A DNA stretch of 64,000 nucleotides, taken from Aeromonas veronii (lineage in GTDB: Bacteria; Pseudomonadota; Gammaproteobacteria; Enterobacterales; Aeromonadaceae). The first letter of the stretch is position 1; the number at the start of each line of letters is the position of its first letter. This document shows positions 17,813 to 27,334 of this stretch, in pieces. The DNA is taken from the NCBI RefSeq assembly GCF_040215105.1, contig NZ_CP157875.1, forward strand, positions 1,045,501 to 1,109,500, written 5' to 3'. Position numbers and translations under genes: made by a program. The notes under the pieces are model-generated. The model was not told the DNA's origin, did no database searches, and saw only the letters and a program-made list of their open reading frames with translations.

Positions 17813-18853
17813 CTAGGCCGAGGCGAACAGCCGACCGATGGCCTGACCGAGCGCGTCGCTACGCTCGGGATCACGCAGCCTGGCCAGCATATCATTTCGC
17901 AGGGCCGGCAGGGTGACCAGCTCGGCAAAGACCTGATTGAAAAACTGGGTGGGCTGCAGCGCGAGCTGCTCTAGGAACAGACTCAGCAGCGCCGGGCTGG
18001 CCAGATCGGGCCAGAGTCGACCGGCGATGGCGAGCAGCAGGGCCGGGCTCGGCTGGGTTTGCAGCAGGGTCAGCAGCTTGTTGGTACGCAGACTGTTGCC
18101 ATTGCAGGCGGCGAGCGCCCGGCACAGGTAGGCCAGGGTTTCGGCATTGGGGGCCGCGCACTCCTGCTCCTTGCCAATCCGCTCGAGCAGGGCCCCTTGC
18201 AGCGCCGGGGGCAGGGGAGCGTTCTCCAGACTTTGACACAAGGCATAGAGCGGGGCATCGGGCAATCTGGGCAGCGCCTTGCACACCAGCGCGAGGTTGC
18301 GCTCATCCTGCAGGCGTTCGGCCAGATCGGCGAAGCCTTGCAGCCCCAGGCTCTGCCAGCCTTCTTCTCCGGGCGCCGCCAGATAGTGGCAAAGGGCATC
18401 AAAGTAGGTGGAGGGAGCCTGCTCCAGCTGACGGGCCAGCTTGGCGTGCAGGCTCGCCATTTTGGCTTCGGCCGGGCGGAAGGTGTAGGGGTTCTCGGCC
18501 AGCCGCTCGGCTTTCTCCTCGTCCAGCTCACCGGTCAGCTTGTAACCCAGGGTCTCGACCACCTGATCCATGAAGTGCTTGGGACCGGCGGCCATGAGCA
18601 GGCCGCGCTCATCGAGGGCAAACTTGAGGAACCAGAGATAGTGTCTGGCTTCATCCGGCTGGAAGAAGTGCACGGCGAGCCAGGCGTGTTGCTGCAAGGG
18701 CCAGGGGTAGGGCTCCTGTTGCTGCTCGATGCGCGAGAAGTGATCGCTCGCCAGCGGGCGCACCTGGCGGCCCATGTCGAACAGCTGGAACTGGGTGTTG
18801 GCCTGGGTCAGGAATTCGGTCAGCGTGTTGATGCTGGGGGGAGTGGCAGACAT
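17813..18853 (-). CDS. DUF3549 family protein
   Basis: 346 residues, soluble, helical, rich in Leu, Ala and Gln, with no membrane segment. The N-terminal pattern (TLTEFLTQANTQFQLFDMGR) and overall length fit DUF3549, which is common in Vibrio and Aeromonas. Function is unknown. I use ATG 18853; an in-frame start at 18901 would add 16 residues without homology. It is divergent from yqcC. A bulged hairpin in the gap to the DUF3301 gene (about 17758-17793) may end its transcript. Confidence 0.75.
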   Translation of the reverse strand: MSATPPSINTLTEFLTQANTQFQLFDMGRQVRPLASDHFSRIEQQQEPYPWPLQQHAWLAVHFFQPDEARHYLWFLKFALDERGLLMAAGPKHFMDQVVETLGYKLTGELDEEKAERLAENPYTFRPAEAKMASLHAKLARQLEQAPSTYFDALCHYLAAPGEEGWQSLGLQGFADLAERLQDERNLALVCKALPRLPDAPLYALCQSLENAPLPPALQGALLERIGKEQECAAPNAETLAYLCRALAACNGNSLRTNKLLTLLQTQPSPALLLAIAGRLWPDLASPALLSLFLEQLALQPTQFFNQVFAELVTLPALRNDMLARLRDPERSDALGQAIGRLFASA

Positions 18854-19043
18854 GAGGGGATCCGGCAGAGAGTGATGTCGGCGATTATAAGGAGGCCGCA
18901 CCCGATAGCCAACCCGGGGTGAACATGACGGGGCCGTGGCAGCCGGGGGAGGGGCGGTGTATAGTAGCGCCCCTTTTTGATAGGCATGTTTGATGAGTGT
19001 GGCCCCCTGGTCGGGTGGGCCCCGCGATGAAGAGGAGGTCGAG

Positions 19044-19379
19044 ATGAGTCAATATCTGCTGGTAGCCGGACTGTTGGGAGAACTGACCGCCGAGTTGCAG
19101 CGCCTTGAGCGCTGGCAAGCGGAACACCCGGGGAGTGACGCCCTCGCCAGCGAGCTGCCGTTTTGCGTCGATACCCTGAGCTTTGATCAGTGGCTGCAGT
19201 TCGTGCTGATCCCGCGCATGGAACAGCTGGTGATGCTGCAGGCACCGCTGCCGACCAGCATCTCCCTCTACCCCATGGCGAGCGAAGTTTATAAAGAGGA
19301 GCTGGCCGAGGTGGAGGGGCTGCTGCGTCTCATCGGCCGCTTCGATCTGCTGCTCTCCGGCAAGATAGTGGAGCAATGA
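19044..19379 (+). CDS. yqcC: YqcC family protein
   Basis: 111 residues. The segment LPFCVDTLSFDQWLQFVLIP and the length identify YqcC, a small four-helix protein of unknown function that precedes truC in many gammaproteobacteria. AGGAGG (19033-19038) is ideally placed for ATG 19044; the longer frame from 18990 has no support. Confidence 0.88.
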   Translation: MSQYLLVAGLLGELTAELQRLERWQAEHPGSDALASELPFCVDTLSFDQWLQFVLIPRMEQLVMLQAPLPTSISLYPMASEVYKEELAEVEGLLRLIGRFDLLLSGKIVEQ

Positions 19380-19474
19380 GGCTGATGGCCGGTGTGGCGC
19401 ATCGCGACGAGATCCGGCTTCACAGCTCCATGCCAATATAACGTATCGAGTTATTGCCATTTGGTGGTGTTTTT

Positions 19475-20221
19475 ATGAAGTTAACCCTGCTCTATCAGGA
19501 TGACTGGCTGGTGGCGGTGAACAAGCCGTCCGGTCTGCTGGTGCATCGCAGCTGGCTCGACAAGGCCGAGACCCGCTTCGCCATGCAGATGACCCGGGAT
19601 CTCATCGGCGGGCGCCATGTCTACCCGGTGCACCGGCTGGACAGACCCACCTCCGGGGTGCTGCTGTTTGCTCTGGATCCTGCGGTGGCCCGTACATTGA
19701 CCTCGGCCTTCGCCGCTCGCCGTGTGCAGAAGGAGTACCTGGCGCTGGTACGTGGCTGGGCGCCGGAGCAGGGGCTCATCGATTACCCGCTCAAGGAGCA
19801 GCTGGACAAAATAGCCGACGCCATGAGCGATCCCGATCGCCCGGCCCAGGAGGCGGTGACGGAGTTTCGCCGTCTCCATCAGGTGGAGCTGCCCCATGCC
19901 GTCTCCAAGAAGCACCCCACCAGTCGCTACAGCCTAGTGCGGCTCTTCCCCAAGACGGGGCGCAAGCATCAGCTGCGTCGCCATCTGGATCACCTGTTCC
20001 ACCCCATCGTCGGTGATACCACTCATGGCGACGGCCGCCACAATCGCTTCTTCCGCGAGCACTATGGCTGTGATCGCCTGCTGCTGGTGGCCCATCGCTT
20101 GAGCTTCGAGCACCCTGTGCTCAAGGTGCCGATGCGGATCCAGGCGCCGCTCGGGCCGCAAGTGCTGGAGCTGTTTGCCAAGCTGGGCTGGCCCGCCAGC
20201 GAGAGCGACTACGCCCTCTGA
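19475..20221 (+). CDS. truC: tRNA pseudouridine(65) synthase TruC
   Basis: 248 residues (260 in E. coli). It converts U65 of tRNA to pseudouridine. The RluA-family catalytic motif HRLDRPTSGVLLFALD, with the active Asp, is present, as are KEYLALVRG and GRKHQLRRHLDHL. ATG 19475 begins MKLTLLYQDDWLVAVNKPSG, as expected for the family. Order yqcC-truC-yqcA as in E. coli. Confidence 0.94.
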   Translation: MKLTLLYQDDWLVAVNKPSGLLVHRSWLDKAETRFAMQMTRDLIGGRHVYPVHRLDRPTSGVLLFALDPAVARTLTSAFAARRVQKEYLALVRGWAPEQGLIDYPLKEQLDKIADAMSDPDRPAQEAVTEFRRLHQVELPHAVSKKHPTSRYSLVRLFPKTGRKHQLRRHLDHLFHPIVGDTTHGDGRHNRFFREHYGCDRLLLVAHRLSFEHPVLKVPMRIQAPLGPQVLELFAKLGWPASESDYAL

Positions 20222-20293
20222 CCCCCGTTATCATCTGTTGCCTCTGGCCGGGCTGTGGCATGCTGTAGGCCACGTCAGTCAGAGGAACAGGTG

Positions 20294-20407
20294 ATGATTC
20301 AACAAGATACCCTGCCAGTTACCCCCTACGCCCGGCCTGTTGCCAAGGCCTGTGCTCCCCGCGTGCCCGCCTGCCTGTCTCACTCACCCCATGGGGAGGT
20401 GCGCTGA
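20294..20407 (+). CDS. Candidate small ORF coupled to yqcA
   Basis: 37 codons from ATG 20294, preceded by AGAGGA at seven bases. It ends in TGA whose last A is the first base of the yqcA ATG (TGATG), the classic arrangement for translational coupling. The peptide (MIQQDTLPVTPYARPV, then a Cys/Pro-containing tail ending HGEVR) matches nothing I recognise. It could be a true microprotein or a leader that controls yqcA. Confidence 0.4.
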   Translation: MIQQDTLPVTPYARPVAKACAPRVPACLSHSPHGEVR

Positions 20408-20847
20408 TGGCCGAGATCGATATCCTGGTCGGCTCCGTCTACGGTTCGGCCATGCTGGTGGCCGAAACCCTGAGCGACCATCTGCAGGCCAAGGGCCATG
20501 TTTGTCATCTGTTCGATGAGGCCGAGCTGGCCGACATCGATGCCTCTCGTTTCTTGCTGGTTGTCACCGCGACCACGGGGCAGGGGGACATCCCCCCCAA
20601 TCTGCAATCTTTTGCCAGTGCCCTGAGCGATGGCGCCCCTTATATGAAGGGGTGGCGTTATGCCCTCATCGCCATGGGGGACAGCAGCTACGAGCATTTT
20701 TGCGGGGCGGGTCGCAAGCTGGATGAACTGCTGCAGGAGCTGGCGGCCGAGGCCCTGGTACCCAGGCTGGAGATCGATGCGACGGTGGAAGATGAACCCG
20801 AAGTCGCAGCCTTGGCCTGGCTGAAAACCTGGGAAGACAGGCTTTAA
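20407..20847 (+). CDS. yqcA: Flavodoxin-like protein YqcA
   Basis: 146 residues (149 in E. coli). Short-chain flavodoxin fold binding FMN: phosphate loop GSVYGSAMLVAE, then TATTGQGDIPPNL and GDSSYEHFCGAGRKLD around the isoalloxazine. Probably a cytosolic electron carrier whose partner is not known from this window. GGGAGG lies six bases before the ATG, within the end of the candidate small ORF. Confidence 0.92.
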   Translation: MAEIDILVGSVYGSAMLVAETLSDHLQAKGHVCHLFDEAELADIDASRFLLVVTATTGQGDIPPNLQSFASALSDGAPYMKGWRYALIAMGDSSYEHFCGAGRKLDELLQELAAEALVPRLEIDATVEDEPEVAALAWLKTWEDRL

Positions 20848-20873
20848 TTTCTCTCTCTCGGCCGTTGGAAATT

Positions 20874-20900
20874 ATCCCCCGTGGAACCATCCCGGGGGAT
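20874..20900 (+). terminator. Terminator after yqcA
   Basis: ATCCCCCG, an 11-base loop and CGGGGGAT followed by CGTTATTTT. Strong GC stem with a moderate T-tract. Confidence 0.65.
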
Positions 20901-21037
20901 CGTTATTTTGGGACTCACTTAACCTTCTCTTCAAATATATCCCTCAACTTGTCAGGTTATTTTTTCCCTGAAAAACGACCTGCTTATCCTCGTTATTAAT
21001 CGGCACGGCGACAAATCAGAAAATTAAAAGTTCCCCA

Positions 21038-21053
21038 TTGAAAGCGATTTCAG
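21038..21053. promoter_or_regulatory. LacI-family-type operator, upstream copy
   Basis: TTGAAAGCGATTTCAG differs at two positions from the perfect palindrome at 21112 and keeps the central CG typical of LacI/GalR-family operators. Which repressor binds is unknown. Confidence 0.5.
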
Positions 21054-21081
21054 TCATGTTTTTGCAACGGAGTTGGCATTT

Positions 21082-21099
21082 GATGACTTAATTGTCATC
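21082..21099. promoter_or_regulatory. Inverted repeat GATGAC-N6-GTCATC upstream of lamB
   Basis: A perfect 6-bp inverted repeat with an AT spacer lies between the two LacI-type palindromes. It may be another protein-binding site; no family is assigned. Confidence 0.35.
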
Positions 21100-21111
21100 G
21101 AGAATTAATAT

Positions 21112-21127
21112 TTGAAATCGATTTCAA
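21112..21127. promoter_or_regulatory. LacI-family-type operator, perfect palindrome
   Basis: TTGAAATCGATTTCAA reads the same on both strands, with a central CG. The distance between its centre and that of the 21038 copy is 74 bp, about seven helical turns, so a looped repressor could occupy both. Confidence 0.6.
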
Positions 21128-21238
21128 GGGTGTGTTTTTTCTTTTATTTCACTTTTTGTGGTGATGCATTGCTTGGTTTCTCTGTTTTTTTATGTTTTTT
21201 TGCTGCTAGGGTCTCGGGCGAGCGATTTGTCAGCATTT

Positions 21239-21254
21239 TGTGAATCAGCTCATG
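21239..21254 (+). promoter_or_regulatory. Probable CRP site upstream of lamB
   Basis: TGTGA-ATCAGC-TCATG fits the CRP consensus TGTGA-N6-TCACA at eight of ten positions, 110 bases before lamB. The rest of the 463-bp region (20901-21363) is AT-rich with no ORF; I see no convincing MalT box. Confidence 0.45.
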
Positions 21255-21363
21255 TTTGTCGCGAAATTGGCTACTTATAATCGACCCCGGTTATCACCAA
21301 AACGTTTTTACGGTGATAAGAACTTGAATATTCAGGATCACACTCCCAGCGGGAATAAGGAAA

Positions 21364-22680
21364 ATGAAAATGAAAGCAAAGTGGCTCCCGATTGCAGCAG
21401 CAGTAACCGCTGCCCTGGCTTCCCAAGCCGCCTTCGCCGTTGATTTCCACGGCTACTTCCGTTCAGGTGTCGGTGTTTCCGGTGACGGGGACATGGTTAA
21501 ATACAACGTCAACAAAGTAGGTCGTCTGGGTAACGAAAACGACACCTACGGTGAAGTGCAATTGGGTCAGGAAGTCTTCAATAAGGACGGCAAGACTTTC
21601 TACGTAGATTCCATGTTCGCCATGTCTTCCAACGGTTCTAATGACTGGGAAGGTACCGGTACCGTCTGTAACTTCGACGCCAAACAGTGCAACGGTGACT
21701 CCGACTTTGCCCTGCGCCAGTTCAACGTCCAGGCCAAGGGCCTGCTGGGCTTTGCACCGGAAGCGACCCTCTGGGCCGGTAAGCGTTACTACCAACGTCA
21801 CGACATTCACATCTCTGACTTCTACTACTGGAACATCTCCGGTGCCGGCGCCGGTATCGAAGGCATCCAGGCCGGTCCTGGCAAGATCTCCCTGGCTTGG
21901 GTTCGCAACGACCGCAGCGCGGCCGATGTATTCGGTCAGTACACCCAGACCAGCCCGGGTGTGTACCAGAAGAATGAAGATCTGAACGTCAACACCTTTG
22001 ATGCGCGCTATGCCGGCATCCCGCTGTGGCAAGACGGCTCTCTGGAAGTGGGCGTCATGTACGCCATGGTCAACGAGACCGACGCCCAGAAAGAGCTGAA
22101 AAACGACAACATGAAAGACGGCGTCATGCTGACTGCCGAGCTGACCCAGGGCATCTTCGGTGGCTTCAACAAGACCGTGCTGCAGTACGGTACCGAAGGC
22201 TACTCCAAGACCATGGCCTACTACGGTGATGGCTCCTGGTACGGTGCCGAAGCCAAAGACGGTGCCGATGGCTACCGTATCATCAACTGGGGCGTTATCC
22301 CGATGGGCAACTCCTGGGAGATGGGTCACCAATTGGTCTACGGGGTAGGCAACGAGATGTGGGATGGCAACGACAAGGCCGAGACCTTCTCCGCCGTCGT
22401 GCGCCCGATGTACAAGTGGGATGACTTCAACAAGACCATCTTCGAAGGCGGCTACTTCAAGGACAAGACCAGCTACACCAATGGTGCTGCGTCTGACAAA
22501 GACGGTGGCTACAAGCTGACCCTGGCTCAGGCCTGGTCTGCTGGCGCCAGCTTCTGGGCCCGTCCGGAGATCCGTGTGTTCGCCTCCTACCTGGAAAACA
22601 CCGAAGACAATGAAGTCTTCGAAGGCAACACCTCCAAGGATACCTGGCAAGTGGGTGTTCAAGCAGAAGCTTGGTGGTAA
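21364..22680 (+). CDS. lamB: Maltoporin LamB
   Basis: 438-residue outer-membrane porin for maltose and maltodextrins. A signal peptide ends in SQAAFA, and the mature protein opens [19 protein letters not shown], the first strand of an 18-stranded LamB barrel; [21 protein letters not shown] and the terminal aromatic residues (EAWW) also match. ATG 21364 lies only three bases after AAGG; ATG 21370, two codons in, has the better spacing and may be the true start. Followed by malM as in E. coli, but no malK is present. Confidence 0.94.
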   Translation: MKMKAKWLPIAAAVTAALASQAAFAVDFHGYFRSGVGVSGDGDMVKYNVNKVGRLGNENDTYGEVQLGQEVFNKDGKTFYVDSMFAMSSNGSNDWEGTGTVCNFDAKQCNGDSDFALRQFNVQAKGLLGFAPEATLWAGKRYYQRHDIHISDFYYWNISGAGAGIEGIQAGPGKISLAWVRNDRSAADVFGQYTQTSPGVYQKNEDLNVNTFDARYAGIPLWQDGSLEVGVMYAMVNETDAQKELKNDNMKDGVMLTAELTQGIFGGFNKTVLQYGTEGYSKTMAYYGDGSWYGAEAKDGADGYRIINWGVIPMGNSWEMGHQLVYGVGNEMWDGNDKAETFSAVVRPMYKWDDFNKTIFEGGYFKDKTSYTNGAASDKDGGYKLTLAQAWSAGASFWARPEIRVFASYLENTEDNEVFEGNTSKDTWQVGVQAEAWW

Positions 22681-22704
22681 GCCGTTCTTTAAGTTAAGTT
22701 AGTC

Positions 22705-22729
22705 ACTGCCCCCTTCTGGGGGCAGTTTT
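22705..22729 (+). terminator. Hairpin between lamB and malM
   Basis: ACTGCCCCC-TTCT-GGGGGCAGT followed by TTTG. A terminator or attenuator that should make lamB expression exceed malM. Confidence 0.7.
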
Positions 22730-22770
22730 GTTTCGTCGGATATGGCCATCGGGTTATGGAGATAAGAAGA

Positions 22771-23751
22771 ATGAAACTGGTAAAGATGTCTATCGCGGCC
22801 GTGGTTACCGCGCTGTTGGCCGGTTGTTCCGGTAGCATGGTAGTCCCCGTGCAAGAGCATGCGTCCATCCTGAGTAATGCCGATGAGGCCAAACAGGTGC
22901 TCGCCCAGGCGACCAGCTGCTGCAAAGGATTCAACGAATTCAACTATGTCGCCCTGCCAGAGGGAGACACGCTGCTGGCCATCGATGGCAAGCAGCCCAG
23001 TTATCAGTTTGACGAGGGCATGAGCTACTTTGCCGCCTATCGTCTGCCGATCAACACCGGCAACCTGGCCATCACGCTCGCCTCCCAGGTCAGCAAGACG
23101 GTGCTGATCCCCAAGGTGATCATGCTGGACTCCCAATTCAAGGTCACCCGCGTGCTGGGTGAATCTGTGTTCAGTTACCAACCGGCCCACCTGCTTGACA
23201 ACGATCGCATCGAAGGTCGGGTGTTCGTCGATCGCAGCATGCCGGGCAACCCCGCAAGCGAAGCCTACATGGTGGTTTATGCCCCGGCCACTGAGCTCGC
23301 CGGCAGCACCACTATACTGCACCCGGCCAAGGCCTTTGCCCGTGCCAATCACACCGTCGAGCCGGATATTGCCGACCCCGTCATCCCGCACTCGCCCTGG
23401 GGCCTGGTACAGATCAAGACCGTCGACATGGCCAAGGATCAGGGCCTCGAGGCCGTCTTCAAGCCCGAATATGCCGACAAGGTGGAGATGAGTAAGGCCA
23501 AACCGGCTACCACCGCCGTGGTGGCGACGGCGGCAACGGCCACGACCGCTGCCGTGGTGGCCGCCCCCAGCAAACCGGCTCCCGCCATGCTGAGCGAGAC
23601 CGAAACCTTCTACAACAGCCAGATCGAGAAGGCGGTCAAGGCCGGTGATATCGACAAGGCGATGCAACTGGTGAGCGAGGCCGAACGGGCCGGTTCGACC
23701 AAGGCGAAGTCGGTCTTTATCGATGCGGTGAAGCGTTCGCAAAAGAACTAA
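22771..23751 (+). CDS. malM: Maltose operon lipoprotein MalM
   Basis: 326 residues. The signal peptide ends in a lipobox LLAGC, so the mature protein is a lipidated periplasmic or outer-membrane protein. The N-terminal and central regions (SCCKGFNEFNYVALPEGD, HSPWGLVQIKTVDMA) match MalM. An Ala/Thr/Val-rich linker (AKPATTAVVATAATATTAAV) separates the C-terminal helical piece. MalM's exact role in maltose utilisation is unclear even in E. coli. ATG 22771 with GGAG upstream is preferred to 22756. Confidence 0.88.
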   Translation: MKLVKMSIAAVVTALLAGCSGSMVVPVQEHASILSNADEAKQVLAQATSCCKGFNEFNYVALPEGDTLLAIDGKQPSYQFDEGMSYFAAYRLPINTGNLAITLASQVSKTVLIPKVIMLDSQFKVTRVLGESVFSYQPAHLLDNDRIEGRVFVDRSMPGNPASEAYMVVYAPATELAGSTTILHPAKAFARANHTVEPDIADPVIPHSPWGLVQIKTVDMAKDQGLEAVFKPEYADKVEMSKAKPATTAVVATAATATTAAVVAAPSKPAPAMLSETETFYNSQIEKAVKAGDIDKAMQLVSEAERAGSTKAKSVFIDAVKRSQKN

Positions 23752-23785
23752 ATAACCGCATTTTGTCCGCGATAATATTTATGTG

Positions 23786-23810
23786 AGGCCTCCTTGTTGG
23801 AGGCCTTTTT
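23786..23810 (+). terminator. Terminator after malM
   Basis: AGGCCTCC-TTGTT-GGAGGCCT with TTTTT directly after. Confidence 0.9.
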
Positions 23811-25613
<1,803 letters not shown>

Positions 25614-25642
25614 TCCTTGCCTGACATCAAGAGTTCCGAAAA

Positions 25643-25665
25643 GGGAGGCGCAAGCCTCCCTTTTT
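25643..25665 (+). terminator. Terminator after ptsG
   Basis: GGGAGGC-GCAA-GCCTCCC followed by TTTTT. Confidence 0.9.
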
Positions 25666-25818
25666 GCTGGGCGGGATCCGGCCATGTCGCGAGGGGGATG
25701 GCTTCCCCGGCATCGACAAGGCCTGGACTGCCATTCGTGAGACCTGGTCGTTCATCTTTTTCAGATTGTTTGACTGCCTATCTTTTCTGTGGCGGTGATT
25801 AACACTGCCTATGGCAAT

Positions 25819-25845
25819 AAAAAAAGCGCCTGATGGCGCTCTTTT
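25819..25845. terminator. Bidirectional terminator, mainly for yaeH
   Basis: AGCGCC-TGAT-GGCGCT with an A-run on one side and T-run on the other; on the minus strand it closes yaeH. Confidence 0.85.
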
Positions 25846-25861
25846 TGCGATGGAGCAGTGC

Positions 25862-26245
25862 TTACAGCTTCTCCAGATCCCGCTCTATCTCGCTGATCTT
25901 GTTCTGCACCACTTTCTCCAGGTGGCGCAGATCGCGCAAAATCTTCTGTTTGATGTCCGGATCTGCCTGGACATGCAGCCCCTGGGTCAGGTTGTCCAGC
26001 TCATCTACCACGTATTTGAGGTTGGCGTTGATCTCGGTGACATCCTTGTACTCATGGGTACCCGAATCGATGAGGATGGTCTTGCGCTGGCGCGGATACT
26101 TGAACTTGACACTCTTGGCGAAGAATTCGCCCTTCTGCTTCTTGAAGTAGATCTTGAGGATATCGTGGTTGGCTTCCTGGCGCAGGGTGTAGCTGTCGAC
26201 AGAGGCGGGATCCTGGATCCCAAGGCTCTTCAGATTCTCGTACAT
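25862..26245 (-). CDS. yaeH: UPF0325/DUF3461 family protein YaeH
   Basis: 127 residues, almost colinear with E. coli YaeH (128): [33 protein letters not shown], and the C-terminal helix [20 protein letters not shown]. Small, charged, cytosolic, function unknown. It lies downstream of dapD on the same strand, as in E. coli, but each gene has its own terminator. Confidence 0.93.
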   Translation of the reverse strand: MYENLKSLGIQDPASVDSYTLRQEANHDILKIYFKKQKGEFFAKSVKFKYPRQRKTILIDSGTHEYKDVTEINANLKYVVDELDNLTQGLHVQADPDIKQKILRDLRHLEKVVQNKISEIERDLEKL

Positions 26246-26328
26246 CGGGCTTCCTCGATTTGAAACGTTCCTGACCCATCTATCTTAACCGAGTCGCCAT
26301 GGCTTGCCTGTGACAGGGGCGCCAAAAC

Positions 26329-26355
26329 AAAAAAGGCGCCATTAGGCGCCTTTTT
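26329..26355 (-). terminator. Terminator after dapD
   Basis: GGCGCC-TAAT-GGCGCC on the minus strand followed by TTTTTTGTTTT, 16 bases after the stop. Confidence 0.9.
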
Positions 26356-26371
26356 ATCCAGCCAAGGCTGC

Positions 26372-27199
26372 TTACTCGTCGATGGAGCGCAGCAGGGCGT
26401 TGATGCCGACCTTAGCGCGGGTCTTGGCATCCACCTTCTTGACGATGACGGCAGCGTACAGGCTGTACTTGCCGCACTTGGAGGGCAGGGAGCCGGAGAC
26501 CACCACGGAACCCGCCGGCACGCGGCCGTAGTGGATCTCGCCGGTTTCGCGGTCATAGATGCGGGTGGACTGGCCGATGAAGACGCCCATGGAGATGACG
26601 GAGCCTTCCTCGACGATCACGCCTTCCACGACTTCGGAGCGGGCACCGATGAAGCAGTTGTCCTCGATGATGGTCGGGTTGGCCTGCAGCGGCTCCAGCA
26701 CGCCGCCGATGCCGACGCCGCCGGAGAGGTGGACGTTCTTGCCGATCTGGGCGCAGGAGCCGACGGTGGCCCAGGTATCGACCATGGTGCCTTCATCGAC
26801 GAAGGCGCCGATGTTGACGTAGGAGGGCATCAGCACGGTGTTGGGGGCGATGAAGGAGCCTTTGCGGGCGGTCGCCGGCGGCACCACGCGCACCCCGGCC
26901 GCCTTGAACTGCTCGGCGCTGTAGTCGGAGAACTTGAGGGGAACCTTGTCGTAGTACTGGGCGTCGTCACCCTTGATGATGCCGTTGTCATTGATGCGGA
27001 AGTAGAGCAGTACCGCCTTCTTCAGCCACTGGTGAACCACCCACTCGCCGGCGATCTTCTCGGCGACCCGGGCCTTGCCGGTGTCCAGCAGCTCGATGGC
27101 CTCCAGAATGGCGCTCTTGGTGGTGGCATCGACGGAGCCGGGAGTGATGGTGTCACGGCGCTCGAAGGCCGCTTCTATGGTCTGTTGCAACTCGGTCAT
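26372..27199 (-). CDS. dapD: Tetrahydrodipicolinate N-succinyltransferase DapD
   Basis: 275 residues (274 in E. coli). It transfers succinyl from succinyl-CoA to tetrahydrodipicolinate in lysine and meso-diaminopimelate synthesis. An N-terminal helical domain precedes a left-handed beta-helix with hexapeptide-like repeats ([40 protein letters not shown]), ending in the C-terminal extension around [15 protein letters not shown] 27199. A 135-base gap separates it from glnD, so it may have its own promoter. Confidence 0.96.
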   Translation of the reverse strand: MTELQQTIEAAFERRDTITPGSVDATTKSAILEAIELLDTGKARVAEKIAGEWVVHQWLKKAVLLYFRINDNGIIKGDDAQYYDKVPLKFSDYSAEQFKAAGVRVVPPATARKGSFIAPNTVLMPSYVNIGAFVDEGTMVDTWATVGSCAQIGKNVHLSGGVGIGGVLEPLQANPTIIEDNCFIGARSEVVEGVIVEEGSVISMGVFIGQSTRIYDRETGEIHYGRVPAGSVVVSGSLPSKCGKYSLYAAVIVKKVDAKTRAKVGINALLRSIDE

Positions 27200-27334
27200 G
27201 ACAGGTTTCCTTTAAAAAATTCCGTTTGTTGTATCACATTTTTCCAATTGTTTTTAAGGGGCCCGGCCGATTTCTTCGAGAGAGCGGCGATTTATTGTGC
27301 GTTGCTTGCTCAAGGGCTTGTTCTGACTGATAAA

